Assembly (NCBI GenBank): GCA_030447645.1
Contig: JAUJOM010000010.1
Span: 1-36,744 of the forward strand
Direction of reading: 5' to 3'
Origin: Longimicrobiaceae bacterium
Lineage (GTDB): Bacteria; Gemmatimonadota; Gemmatimonadetes; Longimicrobiales; Longimicrobiaceae
DNA: 36,744 nt
Of the stretch, positions 26,075-35,676 are shown one piece after another (the first letter of the stretch is position 1; every line of letters begins with the position of its first letter). The notes beneath the pieces are model-generated. The model worked only from the letters and a program-made list of their open reading frames with translations, was not told where the DNA came from and did no database searches. The position numbers were made by a program, and so were the translations under genes.

Positions 26075-26333
26075 GGGAACTCCTCGTTTCAAGAAAAGGC
26101 ATTGACCAATACGCGCTCAGGTTGTTTCCGAACCGAAGTTGGCGCAGTGCAGAAACCACAGTGTACCCACGGTCTCGTTGCGACGGTGCAAACGGCGCCC
26201 CGGCGCCCGCGAGACCCGGCATCAGGCTCACCGCTGATAACCTTTTCAGGGTGACCACCACGATCCGGCTTGCCCGGAACGCGGAGTTGATCGTGTTCGA
26301 TGACGTGGCGCGAGCCTGATCGTGGTGCTTGAT

Positions 26334-26372
26334 GGCTCTGCCGATCCTCAGCGACTGAGGATCGGCAGAGCC
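26334..26372. terminator. Perfect 18-bp stem palindrome after the cus operon
   Basis: GGCTCTGCCGATCCTCAG (26334-26351) and its exact complement (26355-26372) flank a CGA loop. It lies ten bases after the stop of the Met-rich lipoprotein gene, so it likely ends the cus operon. There is no T-run on either side, so it may also act as an mRNA 3' stabiliser. Confidence 0.6.
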
Positions 26373-26381
26373 CGCTTACAT

Positions 26382-26867
26382 CTACATGTTGCCCATCATC
26401 GAGCGGTGCATCTCCATCAGGCGTGTTATGCGCTGGCGGTGCTCCGGCATGAATGTCTGCAACTCAGACGTACTCATCTCCGGCAGCCGCCTTAGATCTT
26501 CACGGAGTGCCTCAATCGTGGAGTTCCACTCCTGGTCAGAAGCCATGTTCATGTCCCGCATTTCGCGGTTCATCTGCGCGATCATGTTGGCCACCATCTG
26601 ACGGTGCTGAGGGAGATTCGCCTTGAACTGCTCTCCGCTTTCACCCGCCATCGCCTGCATGTGGGCCTGCATCTGCTCCGTCATGCCGCCGCCCATCTGC
26701 ATTCCTTGCATTCCTTGCATTCCTTCCATCCCCTGCATGCCCCCGGCGGGCTGTTCGGCGACTGCGGCCTGCGGGGTGTCCTCCGCGGCCTGCTCCTCCC
26801 CACCACCACAAGCGACGAGGCTCGTGACTGCGAGCAGTGCGAAGGTCGAGCGTGTCCAGTGCCTCAT
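26382..26867 (-). CDS. Methionine-rich periplasmic lipoprotein
   Basis: Intact 161-residue protein, ATG 26867 behind AAAGGAA. Signal peptide with lipobox (AVTSLVAC), then a Glu/Ala/Pro linker. A Met-Gly repeat follows (GMQGMEGMQGMQGMQMGGGM) and a helical domain (TEQMQAHMQAM, HRQMVANMIAQMNREMRDMN, MPEHRQRITRLMEMHRSMMG). Met-rich motifs bind Cu(I) and Ag(I) through thioethers in the periplasm. It follows cusA by 67 bases and closes the operon. Probably a copper-binding helper delivering metal to the CusB/CusA pump, an inference from motif and place. Confidence 0.85.
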   Translation of the reverse strand: MRHWTRSTFALLAVTSLVACGGGEEQAAEDTPQAAVAEQPAGGMQGMEGMQGMQGMQMGGGMTEQMQAHMQAMAGESGEQFKANLPQHRQMVANMIAQMNREMRDMNMASDQEWNSTIEALREDLRRLPEMSTSELQTFMPEHRQRITRLMEMHRSMMGNM

Positions 26868-26934
26868 TGGGCTTCCTTTCGTTGTTTCGAGGTAAAGACA
26901 GACGGTCCTGACATGCGCCATGGCCGCCACAAGG

Positions 26935-29900
26935 TTAGTCCCCAGCTTCCACCAGTTCCTCAGTCAGCACGGGAATTCGCTTCAGTGCGGGTGCGTCGGA
27001 GTGCGGCCCTTCCCGCCGCAGCTCCCACTCCTTCCAGAGAGAATAGATCGCGGGGATCACGACCAGCGTGAGAATGGTGGAAGACACCATTCCACCCACC
27101 ATCGGTGCCGCGATCCGCTTCATCACGTCTGCCCCGGCTCCCTGGCTCCACATGATCGGGAGCAGACCCACAATGACGGTTGTGACCGTCATCATCTTCG
27201 GGCGCACCCGCTCCACGGCGCCGTACTCCACCGCCGCGTCACGTCCCCGCGCCCCCGGAGCGTTCCATTCTCCCTACGTTCGTGGTACGCCTGGTCCAGG
27301 TAGAGGAGCATGATCACCCCGGTTTCAGCGGCAAGTCCGGCCAGGCTGATGAACCCGATCGCGGTGGCCACGCTCATGTTGTAGTCCAGCAGCCACATCA
27401 GCCAGACGCCGCCCACAAGTGCGAACGGCAGGGAGAGCATGACCAGCGCACTCTCCGCGATGCTCCCGAACTGGAAGAAGAGGAGCAGGAAGATGACGGC
27501 GAGCGTAATCGGCACCACGATGCGGAGCTTACGGTTCGCGCGTTCCATCGCCTCGAACTGCCCGGACCACTCCAGGCGGTATCCGGGGGGCAGTTTGAGC
27601 TGCGCGTCCAGCATCTGCTTGGCATCGGCCACGTAGCTGCCGATGTCCCGGTCCCGCACATCCACGTACACGATGTTGTTCAGGTACGCGTTCTCGCTCT
27701 TGATCTGCGGCGGACCCTGGACAATGTTGATTCGGGCGAGCTGCCCCAGTTGCACCTGTGCGCCTGACGGCGTGGCAACCAGCGTATTCGCGATCGCCTG
27801 CGGATTATCCCTCAACTCTCGCGGATAACGCACCAAAACGCCGTACCGCTCGCGCCCTTCGACGGTCTGTCCCGCGGGCATCCCGCCCACTGCGGCCATC
27901 ATGGCCATCTGCACATCGTCCACGGTCATGCCGTAGCGCGCGGCAGCCTCGCGATTCACGTCAATATCCACATAGCGGCCACCGAGCGCCTTCTCCGCGA
28001 AGACGGAGTTCGTCCCTTCCACCATCGGCAGGTGCGCCTCGATCTGTTTGCCGATTCGGTCCAGAGTCGCCAGGTCCGGGCCGAAGATCTTGATTCCCAC
28101 CGGGGTCTTGATGCCGGTCGCCAGCATGTCCAGCCGGTTCTTGATCGGCATCGACCACATGTTGGCCACACCGGGCGTCTTCACCTTTGCGTTCATCTCC
28201 GCCTGGATGGAGTCGAACGTGACACCTTTCCGCCACTGGTCCTCCGGTTTGAGAACCGCGATGGACTCGATCATGGACATGGGTGCCATGTCGGTCGCAC
28301 TCTCCGCGCGCCCAATCTTCCCGAGCACCCGATCCACCTCGGGGATGCTCGCGATGGCCTGATCGCGCTGCTGAAGGATCTGCTTGGCTTGCGCGGTTCC
28401 GACACCGGGAAAGAGCGAGGGCATGTCCATGATGCTCCCCTCGTTGAGGGGCGGCATGAACTCGCTCCCTAGCTGCCGCCAGGGAATTACCGTGATCGCC
28501 AGCACTGCCACGGCCGCCCCGATCACTGGCCAGCGGTGACGGAGCACGAACTCGATTACCGGGCGGTAAACGCGGATCAGGAAGCGGTTCACCGGGTTAT
28601 GGGCTTCCGGTTTCACTCCACCTCGAATGAACAGCCCCATCATCACCGGAACCAGGGTGATGGAAAGCAGCGCCGCAGCCGCCATCGAGAGCGTCTTGGT
28701 CCAGGCGAGTGGCTTGAACAGCCGTCCCTCCTGTGCTTCCAGCGCGAACACGGGAATGAAGGAAAGCGTGATGATCAGCAGCGAGGTAAACAGAGCCGGC
28801 CCCACCTCCTGGGCGGACTCCACCACCAGCTCCCAGTGGCCTTTGGGCTTTCCTTCGCGGTCGTTACGCTCCATGTGCTTGTGGAGATTCTCCACCATCA
28901 CGATCGCAGCGTCGATCATGGCGCCGATTGCGATCGCGATCCCACCCAGCGACATGATGTTGGCGTTCATCCCCAGGAAGCGCATGGCCAGGAGCGCCAT
29001 CCCGATTCCGATCGGGAGTGTCAGGATGGCCACCAATGCACTCTGCGCATGCAGGAGGAAGAGGAACGTGACCAGCGCGACCACGATCGACTCCTCGAAC
29101 AGCTTTTCACGCAGGTTGTGAATGGCCTCCTTGATCAGACCGGAGCGGTCATAGCCCTCCACAAAGGCCACCCCGGGCGGGAGAGCGCCTTCGAGTTCCG
29201 CCATCTTCTCCTTGACGCGCTCGATCACTTCCAGCGGATTTTCGCCGAAGCGCATCACTACCCATCCGGTGACGATCTCACCGCGCCCGTTCAGATCGGC
29301 GATCCCGCGGCGGATCTCAGGGCCGAGCTGCACACGCCCCACATCGCCCACAGTGATGGGTATGCCACCGGGTGCAACGCCGAGTCCTACTTTGCGGATG
29401 TCCTCCAGGTTCTCGAATCGACCCTGCCCCTGCACCACGTATTCGGTGCCGCCCATCTCCAGCACGCGGCCGCCCACGTCCTGATTGGAAGCGCGCACGG
29501 CCGCGACTACCTTCGCAATCGGGATGTTGTAGGCGAGGAGCTTCGCCGGATCTACCTCGATCTGGTACTGCTTTTCAAACCCACCCAACGCGGCGATTTC
29601 CGCCACGCCCTTTACTGCCGTGAGCGCCGGGCGCACTGTCCAGTCCTGAATGCTCCGTAGCTGTGCGAGGTTGAGCTTCCCGCTGGTGTCGGCGAGGATG
29701 TACTGCATGACCCAGCCGACGCCGGTGGCGTCCGGGCCCATCATCGTCATCGCACCCTCGGGAAGCTGTCCCTGGATGCCGTTGAGATACTCAAGCACGC
29801 GGCTGCGCGCCCAGTACAGGTCCACGTCGTCTTCGAACACCACGATCACGGAAGATCGCCCGAACTGGCTGGTTCCGCGTACGTACTTGGTACCCGGTAC

Positions 29901-30125
29901 CTTGAGCATCTCGTTTGAGAGCGGGTACGTGACCTGATCTTCCACCAGTTCCGGAGCCTGCCCCGGCCACTCGGTCATGACGATCACCTGCACGTCCGAG
30001 AGGTCTGGCACCGCGTCCACCGGTGTTTTGACGGCCGCCCAGGCTCCACCCAGAAGCAGCGCCAGCGTGCTAAGCAGGACCAGGAGCCGGTGGTGGACGG
30101 ACCACTCAATGATTCGCTTGAGCAT
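26935..30125 (-). CDS. cusA: CusA-like heavy-metal RND efflux pump, one frameshift near the C-terminus
   Basis: Inner-membrane RND pump of the heavy-metal (HME) group, exporting Cu(I)/Ag(I) via CusB and an outer-membrane channel. ATG 30125, three bases after the cusB stop. 977 residues read without a break: [20 protein letters not shown] (TM1), the porter domains with [11 protein letters not shown], then [20 protein letters not shown], the HME signature in TM4 with the proton-relay Asp. [20 protein letters not shown] and [20 protein letters not shown] follow. A one-base shift near 27235 leads to the last two helices ([36 protein letters not shown]) and the stop at 26935. Full length would be about 1060 residues, normal for CusA. 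Confidence 0.93.
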
Positions 30126-30128
30126 GGG

Positions 30129-31448
30129 TTAGCGCTCCTTCCGGGGCATCTGCATCCCCTTCATGTCGGCTCCCTTCATGTCCATGCCCTCCATCCCCGA
30201 CATGTCCATTCCGCCCATGTCGCCGCCCATGCCGATCATGCTCTTCATCACCTCGGCCATGTTGCTTTCCGAGGAGTCCAGGATGTACTGCGCGGAGGTG
30301 ACGACGCGCTGACCCGGTTCGATGCCCGCAAGAATTTCCGTGTAATCCCCGGTGGTGCGTCCTACCTCCACCTCCTGCGGCATGAGCTTCCCACCCCCCA
30401 TATCTACGAAGACGACGGCGCGCTCTCCGGTCTGCACCACGGCCGTGGTGGGTACCGTGAGCGCGGAGCGCGAGGAAGAAGAAAGACGCACGGTAGCGTA
30501 CATTCCCGGTTTGAGCCGTCCATCGGGATTCGGGATGGAGATTCGCGCTTTGAGCGTACGCGCCTCGTTCGCAAGCGTCGGATAGATGTACTCCACGCGC
30601 CCTTGAAGCGGCCGTCCGGGAAATGCGGCCAGCTCCACCGTAGCGGGTGAACCCTCTTGCACGGCTCCGGCGTCCGCCTCGCGCAGCTCCGCCTCAACCC
30701 AGACGTTGCTCAGATCCGCGATCGTGTAGAGCGTCTGCCCAGACTGTACCGCCTGCCCCTGCAGCACCTGCTTTTCGACGACGACGCCAGAAACCGGAGC
30801 ATGCAGTGTCAGCGTCCGTCGGACCCTTCCCGTGCGTAGCACCTGGTTGATCTGCCCCTCTGAGATGTCCCATAACCGAAGTCGGCGCCTGGCGGCCGTG
30901 ACCAGATTCGGCGAACCCGCTGAGACACCGGGAACTGAACTGGTCCCGAGGCTGCTTTCCAGGCGGCCGGCGAGGAGAAGTTCCTCCTGGGCAGAGACCA
31001 ACTCCGGGGAATAAATCTCCAGCAGCGGCTGTCCCCGGCGGACCGGCTTACCTGTGAAATCCACATAAAGCCGCTCCACGAATCCGCCGAACTTCGGGGC
31101 GACCTGCGCCATCCGGGTCTCGTCGAAGTTGACGATGCCGACGGTACGTACTTCGTTAGCCAGGGCGCGCTCCTCCGCTGTTCCGAAGGTGACCCCGAAC
31201 TGCTGGAGCTGATTGGCGGTGAGCTGAACCGAGCCATCGCCGCTCATGTTCATCCCACCCATATCCATTCCCTCCATCCCCGCCATCGCCGTTTCCGGGG
31301 ACGCCAGCTTGGTGTCCGCATCTTCTTCATCTCTGGTCACCGCGAAGATCACCCCGATGAGCGCGATCAGCGACGCGACGATCACGGCCATCCCCACCGG
31401 ACGTTTGGTCCAGGTGACGAAGCGGTTCACGCGGTTCGTATCATTCAT
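30129..31448 (-). CDS. cusB: CusB-like periplasmic adaptor (membrane fusion protein)
   Basis: Connects CusA to the outer-membrane channel. ATG 31448 is preferred: GAGGAGG upstream and MNDTNRVNRFVTWTKRPVGM leads straight into a membrane anchor (VIVASLIALIGVIFAVT). An in-frame ATG 31562, overlapping the tolC stop as TGATG and behind AAGGAG, would add 38 polar residues; both starts may be used. After the anchor come a Met motif (MAGMEGMDMGGMNM), a beta-barrel/lipoyl region (GFVERLYVDFTGKPVRRGQP), a helical hairpin, HAPVSGVVVEKQVLQGQAV and a Met-rich tail (GMGGDMGGMDMSGMEGMDMK) likely to bind Cu(I). Intact, 439 residues. Confidence 0.93.
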   Translation of the reverse strand: MNDTNRVNRFVTWTKRPVGMAVIVASLIALIGVIFAVTRDEEDADTKLASPETAMAGMEGMDMGGMNMSGDGSVQLTANQLQQFGVTFGTAEERALANEVRTVGIVNFDETRMAQVAPKFGGFVERLYVDFTGKPVRRGQPLLEIYSPELVSAQEELLLAGRLESSLGTSSVPGVSAGSPNLVTAARRRLRLWDISEGQINQVLRTGRVRRTLTLHAPVSGVVVEKQVLQGQAVQSGQTLYTIADLSNVWVEAELREADAGAVQEGSPATVELAAFPGRPLQGRVEYIYPTLANEARTLKARISIPNPDGRLKPGMYATVRLSSSSRSALTVPTTAVVQTGERAVVFVDMGGGKLMPQEVEVGRTTGDYTEILAGIEPGQRVVTSAQYILDSSESNMAEVMKSMIGMGGDMGGMDMSGMEGMDMKGADMKGMQMPRKER

Positions 31449-31561
31449 TTGTGAGCCTCCTCGTTTGCCGTTCCGGCTCGCGTCGCTCGATGGAGGTAAC
31501 GTCCCTGCAGAAGTACGGGTGCCCTCCGCCGGCGTTTCACTTGTCTCTGGAACCCGGTTCA

Positions 31562-32917
31562 TCAAAGGATCTCCTTGCCCACGGTCCGCTCCACTTCAGC
31601 GAGCTTCTGGGCGAAATCGGTGAGCAGGCGATGGTACGCGGCTTCGTAGTTGTAGAGCGTCGTTTGGTTGTCCAGCAGGGTGAGCAGGTCGACGCGTCCC
31701 ACCTGGTACCCGGCTGTCGCTGAGGCCAACGAGGCCTGTGCCTGCGGGATGATCGACTTCACATACAGCGCGAGCTGCGCGCGGTCACGCTCCAGCTCGG
31801 CGTGCAGACGGGCTACGTCGAGGCGAACGGCGTTTCGTGCCTCGTGTCGCGCCTGTTCCGCGGCGGCCAGCTCTGCCTCGGCCGCTTTCACCTCTAGATC
31901 CTGCTTGCGCCGACGATTGATCGGGAGCGGAACGGAAACCACGGCGGAAATCATGTCCGGGTGCCTATCGCGCTGTCCGTACTGCAGCGACACGTCAAAA
32001 TCCGGCAGGATCTCTTTGCGGGCGAGTTCGAGACGAGCGGCCTGTGCTTCGATCATCGCCTGGTGCTCCTGGAGCATCGGGCTGTTCGCTACCGCCATTT
32101 CCTCGAGGCTGAGGAGCGGCGGGAACGGCGAGTCGGCCACCCGCGACCCGAGGGAAGCCGAGACAAACCGGATGTCCTTCGGCGAGGCACTCACCGCCGC
32201 CCGTGCGATCCGAACAGGAATTGCCGCGGGTGGCACAGGGGTTTCGCTGTAGCGATCTATGGTCTCGTTCAGGCGCGCCCGGGCGATCCGAGCCTGCTCA
32301 ACGAGCGCCGTAGCCTCCTCGGCAAGGCGCGCGGCTTCCACGCGGGCCTTGAGCACGTCCTGCTGACCGCCCGTGCCTACTCCGTAGCGGACCTCCGTGA
32401 TGCGGATGAAGTCACCGAGCAACTTCTGATTGCGTGTGGTGATCTCCAGCGCCTGGTCCAGATAGGCAAGGCCAAAGTAGGCGTCCTTTACCCGCTGCTC
32501 GATCTCCAGCCGGGCGGCACGCAGCCGAGCCTCGGCTGCTGCCAGTTCCTGCTCGGCCGCGGCACGACGGAGGCGCGCCTTCCCCGGATAGGGAATGTTC
32601 TGGCCCACGCCCACCATCTTCATGGTCATCATCTCGTTCGCTCCCGGCTCACTGATCGGGACGTTCTGAATGCCGGCCATGAGCATCGGGTCCATCCACG
32701 CCCCTGCTGGGATGACTCGGGCGCGTGCGGCTTCGACGCGCGCTTCCGCGGTTTTTACGCTCGGGTGAACGGCAAGCGCCCGAGCTACAAGCGAATCGAG
32801 GGGTGTTCCGGCAGCCTCGGAAACGGCTCGCGCGGAGTTCTGTGCCTCGCCGGTGCTGATCCCGCCGACGCTAAGTAGCGTGAGCAGGATCGGTGTCGCA
32901 GCGCGTCGCGTGTTCAT
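31562..32917 (-). CDS. TolC/CusC-like outer-membrane efflux protein
   Basis: Intact 451-residue outer-membrane factor. ATG 32917 overlaps the previous stop as ATGA. Signal peptide (ATPILLTLLSVGGISTGEAQ), then two OEP repeats: the first with HPSVKTAEARVEAARARVI and GQNIPYPGKARLRRAAAEQE, the second with SPMLQEHQAMIEAQAARLEL and VSVPLPINRRRKQD. It ends in DLLTLLDNQTTLYNYEAAYH, a standard TolC-family motif. Met-rich stretches (NEMMTMKMVG) may be metal contacts. It forms the exit channel for CusBA. The stop overlaps the upstream alternative start of cusB. Confidence 0.92.
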   Translation of the reverse strand: MNTRRAATPILLTLLSVGGISTGEAQNSARAVSEAAGTPLDSLVARALAVHPSVKTAEARVEAARARVIPAGAWMDPMLMAGIQNVPISEPGANEMMTMKMVGVGQNIPYPGKARLRRAAAEQELAAAEARLRAARLEIEQRVKDAYFGLAYLDQALEITTRNQKLLGDFIRITEVRYGVGTGGQQDVLKARVEAARLAEEATALVEQARIARARLNETIDRYSETPVPPAAIPVRIARAAVSASPKDIRFVSASLGSRVADSPFPPLLSLEEMAVANSPMLQEHQAMIEAQAARLELARKEILPDFDVSLQYGQRDRHPDMISAVVSVPLPINRRRKQDLEVKAAEAELAAAEQARHEARNAVRLDVARLHAELERDRAQLALYVKSIIPQAQASLASATAGYQVGRVDLLTLLDNQTTLYNYEAAYHRLLTDFAQKLAEVERTVGKEIL

Positions 32918-33421
32918 CCCTTGGGTGCCCATTTCGCGTCCACCGCCGCCTGAATCTTCCCGGCGTCGGTGACGCCCTTCTGTATCATCTCGTACGCGAT
33001 CTCCGCGGTGCCCTGGCAGACGTCGCAGTTCTCCCCCATGCGATCCTCGAAGCACCCCAGCGCCGAGCGATGGACACCCCGGTTTTCACAGCCGCACCAG
33101 CAATAGAGCTGGTTCATCACCTCGGGGATTTGCGTCGCGATCCAGTAGGCGTGACGCGTCTTGCCCGTGTGCTCGGGGTCCCGGAACGGTCGACGCATCA
33201 CTCGGCCGGCGGGGATGATTCGGAGTCCATTCGTTCGCCCACCGTCCATGCTGTATCGGATGCGGCAGGAGCCGAAAGCTGCGCTCCGGCCTGCGGGTGT
33301 TGCATCGCAGTAGCCCTGGTGTTTTTCGCGAGTCGATGGCCCCCGCGATGACCAGAACAACCAGCACCAGCTTCAAGGCTGTCACCCACCGTTTCTTGTT
33401 CTTCTTGTCTTGCTCGCTCAT
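32914..33421 (-). CDS. CYCXC-type envelope protein, probably frameshifted twice
   Basis: ATG 33421 (overlapping the previous gene as ATGA) starts MSEQDKKNKKRWVTALKLVL with a membrane anchor (VLVVLVIAG). Frame changes near 33330 and 33200 lead through a Pro/Ala-rich linker (HPQAGAQLSAPAASDT) to a conserved C-terminal domain. That reads TRHAYWIATQIPEVMNQLYC, WCGCENRGVHRSALGCFEDR, then GENCDVCQGTAEIAYEMIQKG. The YCWCGC cluster with a distant CxxC fits the CYCXC/PCYCGC family, exported proteins of unknown function; Cys-rich motifs in a copper operon suggest metal binding. Stop 32914-32916 overlaps the tolC start. Confidence 0.7.
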
Positions 33422-33621
33422 CGGGAGACCTCCGTCAATCGGTTGCGCGCTTCCAGCTCGGCGACACGCGCCTGGAGCCGCCGGATCTCTTCATCCGCAC
33501 CCCCGCTGACCTTCGCTTCCGCAGGCTGCTTGTGACACGCGTGGCTGCCCCGCATCATGAAGAGCATCAGCAGAGCCAGAACCGCGAAGGGCACGATCGT
33601 CCAAAAGATTTCAGTGTTCAT
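33418..33621 (-). CDS. Small membrane protein with Met/Cys/His patch
   Basis: Intact 67-residue protein, ATG 33621. One membrane helix (FWTIVPFAVLALLMLFMMRG), a SHACHK patch directly after it (Cys and two His, plus Met-Met), and a C-terminal coiled coil (DEEIRRLQARVAELEARNRL). Not a recognised family; the design (helix, metal-type patch, heptad repeat) suggests a small dimeric metal-binding or accessory membrane protein. Its stop overlaps the start of the CYCXC gene as ATGA, so it belongs to the cus operon. Confidence 0.8.
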   Translation of the reverse strand: MNTEIFWTIVPFAVLALLMLFMMRGSHACHKQPAEAKVSGGADEEIRRLQARVAELEARNRLTEVSR

Positions 33622-33665
33622 TGTCTATCTCGCCCGTTTTGTTCTGTTTCTGGTTTGGTCCGTGG

Positions 33666-34157
33666 CTACTGCCTCATCATCGGGCAGTTCTCCCGCCCCA
33701 TCATCGCGCCCTGCATCATCCCGTGCATCCCCATCATCCCGCCGCCCATCTTGAGATCTCCGCTGCGCGGGCACCCCCGCTCACCTGCTGGCGCTTCCGC
33801 CGCCCATTTCGGGTGTGCAGGGCTCCCATGCATCAAACGCCGCACGCACGGCAGCATCATGCTGGAGGTGGCCTGACGGATCTGCTGATGGAGCGCCTGC
33901 ATCTGCTGCATCATCTGCATGTGAGATGGATGGGAGGACCCCTTCAGTTCCTGAAGCTGCTTCACCTGCGCAGCGGACAGGCCGAGTTCCTTTTTGAGTC
34001 CGGCCGTTTTCATTCATCGCCTGCATTTCGGACAATCCTGCATCATGGACATCATGCCCATCATCCCACCGCGGCTGTGCTGGGCGTAGAGGACGCGCTC
34101 TGCGGTGACGATGAGTTCAACAAGCCAGGCCAGAAGGCCAAAGGTTTTACGAGTCAT
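33666..34157 (-). CDS. Spy/CpxP-like Met-rich periplasmic protein, frameshifted
   Basis: ATG 34157 (GGGAG nine bases upstream) opens MTRKTFGLLAWLVELIVTAE, a damaged signal peptide, followed by AQHSRGGMMGMMSMMQDCP. The frame changes near 34030, then KKELGLSAAQVKQLQELKGS continues, an LTxxQ-type motif as in Spy/CpxP-like metal-stress proteins. SHMQMMQQMQALHQQIRQAT follows with a Met-rich end (KMGGGMMGMHGMMQGAMMG). At least one more frame change near 33840 is likely. Such proteins bind metal and act as periplasmic chaperones. First gene of the cus operon as I read it; no convincing promoter upstream. Confidence 0.65.
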
Positions 34158-34179
34158 TGTTTTCATCTCCCAGTTGTGT

Positions 34180-34500
34180 AATGCCAATCGCTGAGCTTCA
34201 GTCCCGGGACCCAAGCAGCATCGAGAAGCGTGACCGGCCTGGTGTGGGCGGGGATCGCATAGCCGCATTCTCGGTGCGCAGAATGTCTCCGAGTCCAGAA
34301 CGTCAGTTATGTAGACTGAATGCGAGCCGGAGAGACCTCCGGCGCGGGAGATGGCCTGACGGTCTGCTGATGGAGAGCGCGGAGACCAGCAGAAGGTCTG
34401 CGTGTAATCCGGGGAAATCGTGAGCAACGCGCATGTGAGATGGATGCGAGAGCCTCCGGCGCAACTCCGGAAGGGTAGCCGCAACTGCGCAGCCCTGCCG
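34180..34500 (-). pseudogene. Eroded second copy of the Spy-like gene
   Basis: Nucleotides at 34350-34500 align with the Spy-like gene at 33865-33990: GGCCTGACGG...CTGCTGATGG, CATGTGAGATGGATG, and AACTGCGCAG against CACCTGCGCAG. Fragments of a helix (AAQLRLPFRSC, HPSHMR) can be read only by switching frames. The rest (34180-34340) shows no coding pattern. It lies in the same direction as, and just upstream of, the better-preserved copy. Confidence 0.45.
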
Positions 34501-34730
34501 CTAGTGTGAGCGGGCAGTCCGGGCCAGCAGGATGGGCGTGCGGGTCTTTCCGAAGTATCGGTGGAAGCCTTGCATCGTGTCAGGACAATCCGCCTGTGAG
34601 GCGACCTCGTCCATCGACACCATGGCTCCGGCTTCCATTCCCGCATGCACATAGTTCACACCTCGATCAAAAAGATCGAGAGAGCAATGAGCGCGAGGAG
34701 CGCCGCGAAGGAACGAAGTTGGAGCTTCAT
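34501..34730 (-). pseudogene. Small exported protein, frameshifted
   Basis: ATG 34730 opens a signal peptide (MKLQLRSFAALLALIALSIF) and then a stop in frame. In the neighbouring frame the sequence continues VHAGMEAGAMVSMDEVASQA and DCPDTMQGFHRYFGKTRTP to a stop at 34501-34503. It resembles short secreted Met/Cys/His proteins common beside copper genes, but the Cys pairs expected there are only partly visible, perhaps lost by the same small deletions. Function unknown. Confidence 0.5.
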
Positions 34731-34842
34731 ACGCACCAATTTAACTCGATGCGGGGCTCATGGCAACCCACACAGCCTGCATCAAGGGGATTGCTGCATC
34801 TGTTTAATCGCTGGCAGGCTTTATGCCGCGCTCGAAGATAAC

Positions 34843-34873
34843 CTGATTCCGTACCGTGGTACGGAAGTATATT
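34843..34873 (+). promoter_or_regulatory. MerR-type promoter with 20-bp palindromic operator (copy 1)
   Basis: TTCCGTACC-GT-GGTACGGAA (34847-34866) is a near-complete palindrome. CTGATT (34843-34848) and TATATT (34868-34873) are 19 bp apart around it. AAGGAG (34879-34884) and ATG 34893 follow. The layout is the same as at 35677-35707. Confidence 0.75.
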
Positions 34874-34892
34874 GATTTAAGGAGTAACTCCA

Positions 34893-35297
34893 ATGCAGCC
34901 ACAGTTCACCATCGCCGCAGGTCGCGGAAGAAGCGACTCCAGGTGTTGAAACGGTGCGGTTCTACCAGCGGTCCGGCCGGAGAGACCTCCACGCCGCAGC
35001 ACCGAGCACCGCCGGTACGGTCTGGGAGGGTGGAAGCACGCATCCGTTTTACCCGCGGAGCCCAGAACGTGGGGTTCAGCTTGAAGGAAATCGAGACCTG
35101 ATGGCGCTCCGCATCGAACCCGGAGCCAGCAAAAGCGAGGTGAGCACAGGCGGTGCTGAAAGTGGCGGAGATCGATGCCAAGATCCGGGACCTTCATGGA
35201 TGCGCGCGACACGCTCGTGAAGCTGATCGGAGCCCGTGAAGGGATGGCCTTCGACGACTGCCCGATCCTCGAAGCCTTTGACCGAGGGCGTAGCTGA
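34893..35297 (+). pseudogene. MerR-family regulator, eroded paralog
   Basis: From ATG 34893 (AAGGAG upstream) to the TGA at 35295-35297 the bases align with the intact gene at 35726-36136. ETVRFYQRSG, TRGAQNVGFSLKEIE, KVAEIDAKIRDL and FDDCPILEAFDRG can be read by switching frames; at least five small indels interrupt it. It also has many substitutions, including the first loop Cys, read as Arg (GAREG against GACDG), so it is a diverged paralog and not merely a bad copy. Its operator is intact. Confidence 0.75.
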
Positions 35298-35373
35298 AAT
35301 CGTGTCCGCCGGGCACGCGGACCTGGCGGAGCATGGGAATCCACGTTCCGCGCCTAAACCGAGGAGGAAGAGA

Positions 35374-35640
35374 ATGACCGCACGAGAAATCATGACGGAG
35401 AACCCGGCCTGCTGCACGCCGGACGACACGGTGCAGCACGCTGCGAAGCTGATGGTGGAGCACGACTGCGGGTGCGTACCCGTGGTGGACGACATCGAGA
35501 CCAGGCATCTCGTGGGCGTGGGTACCGACCGCGACCTGGCGTGTCGGTGCCTCGGCGAGGGTAAGGGGCGCGGACACCTGCGAGCGAGGTCATGTCGGCC
35601 AAGCCGAGCTGTTGCACCCCGGATTCGGACGTTTGCCTTG
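35374..35640 (+). pseudogene. CBS-domain protein, cut off in the second CBS domain
   Basis: ATG 35374 behind GAGGAGGA gives MTAREIMTENPACCTPDDTV, AKLMVEHDCGCVPVVDD, and GVGTDRDLACRCLGEGKG: a complete first CBS motif with extra cysteines (ACC, CGC). After a frame change near 35575 the second CBS motif begins (ASEVMSAKPSCCTPDSDV) and stops making sense near 35640. There it joins GGCAGGCTTT, a sequence also found ahead of the other merR copy at 34812-34825. Normal length would be about 145 residues; 88 remain. CBS pairs bind adenine nucleotides; Cys-containing versions near metal genes are not characterised to my knowledge. Confidence 0.7.
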
Positions 35641-35676
35641 CGGTGGCAGGCTTTGTGCGCCCCTGGAACCAGGGGC

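Noticed and set aside
24965..26254. 429-codon plus-strand open frame opposite sufS
   Set aside because: It is a GC-rich antisense shadow of the intact sufS gene.
28536..29660. 374-codon plus-strand open frame opposite cusA
   Set aside because: Antisense to conserved cusA sequence; His/Gln/Arg-rich composition typical of shadow frames.
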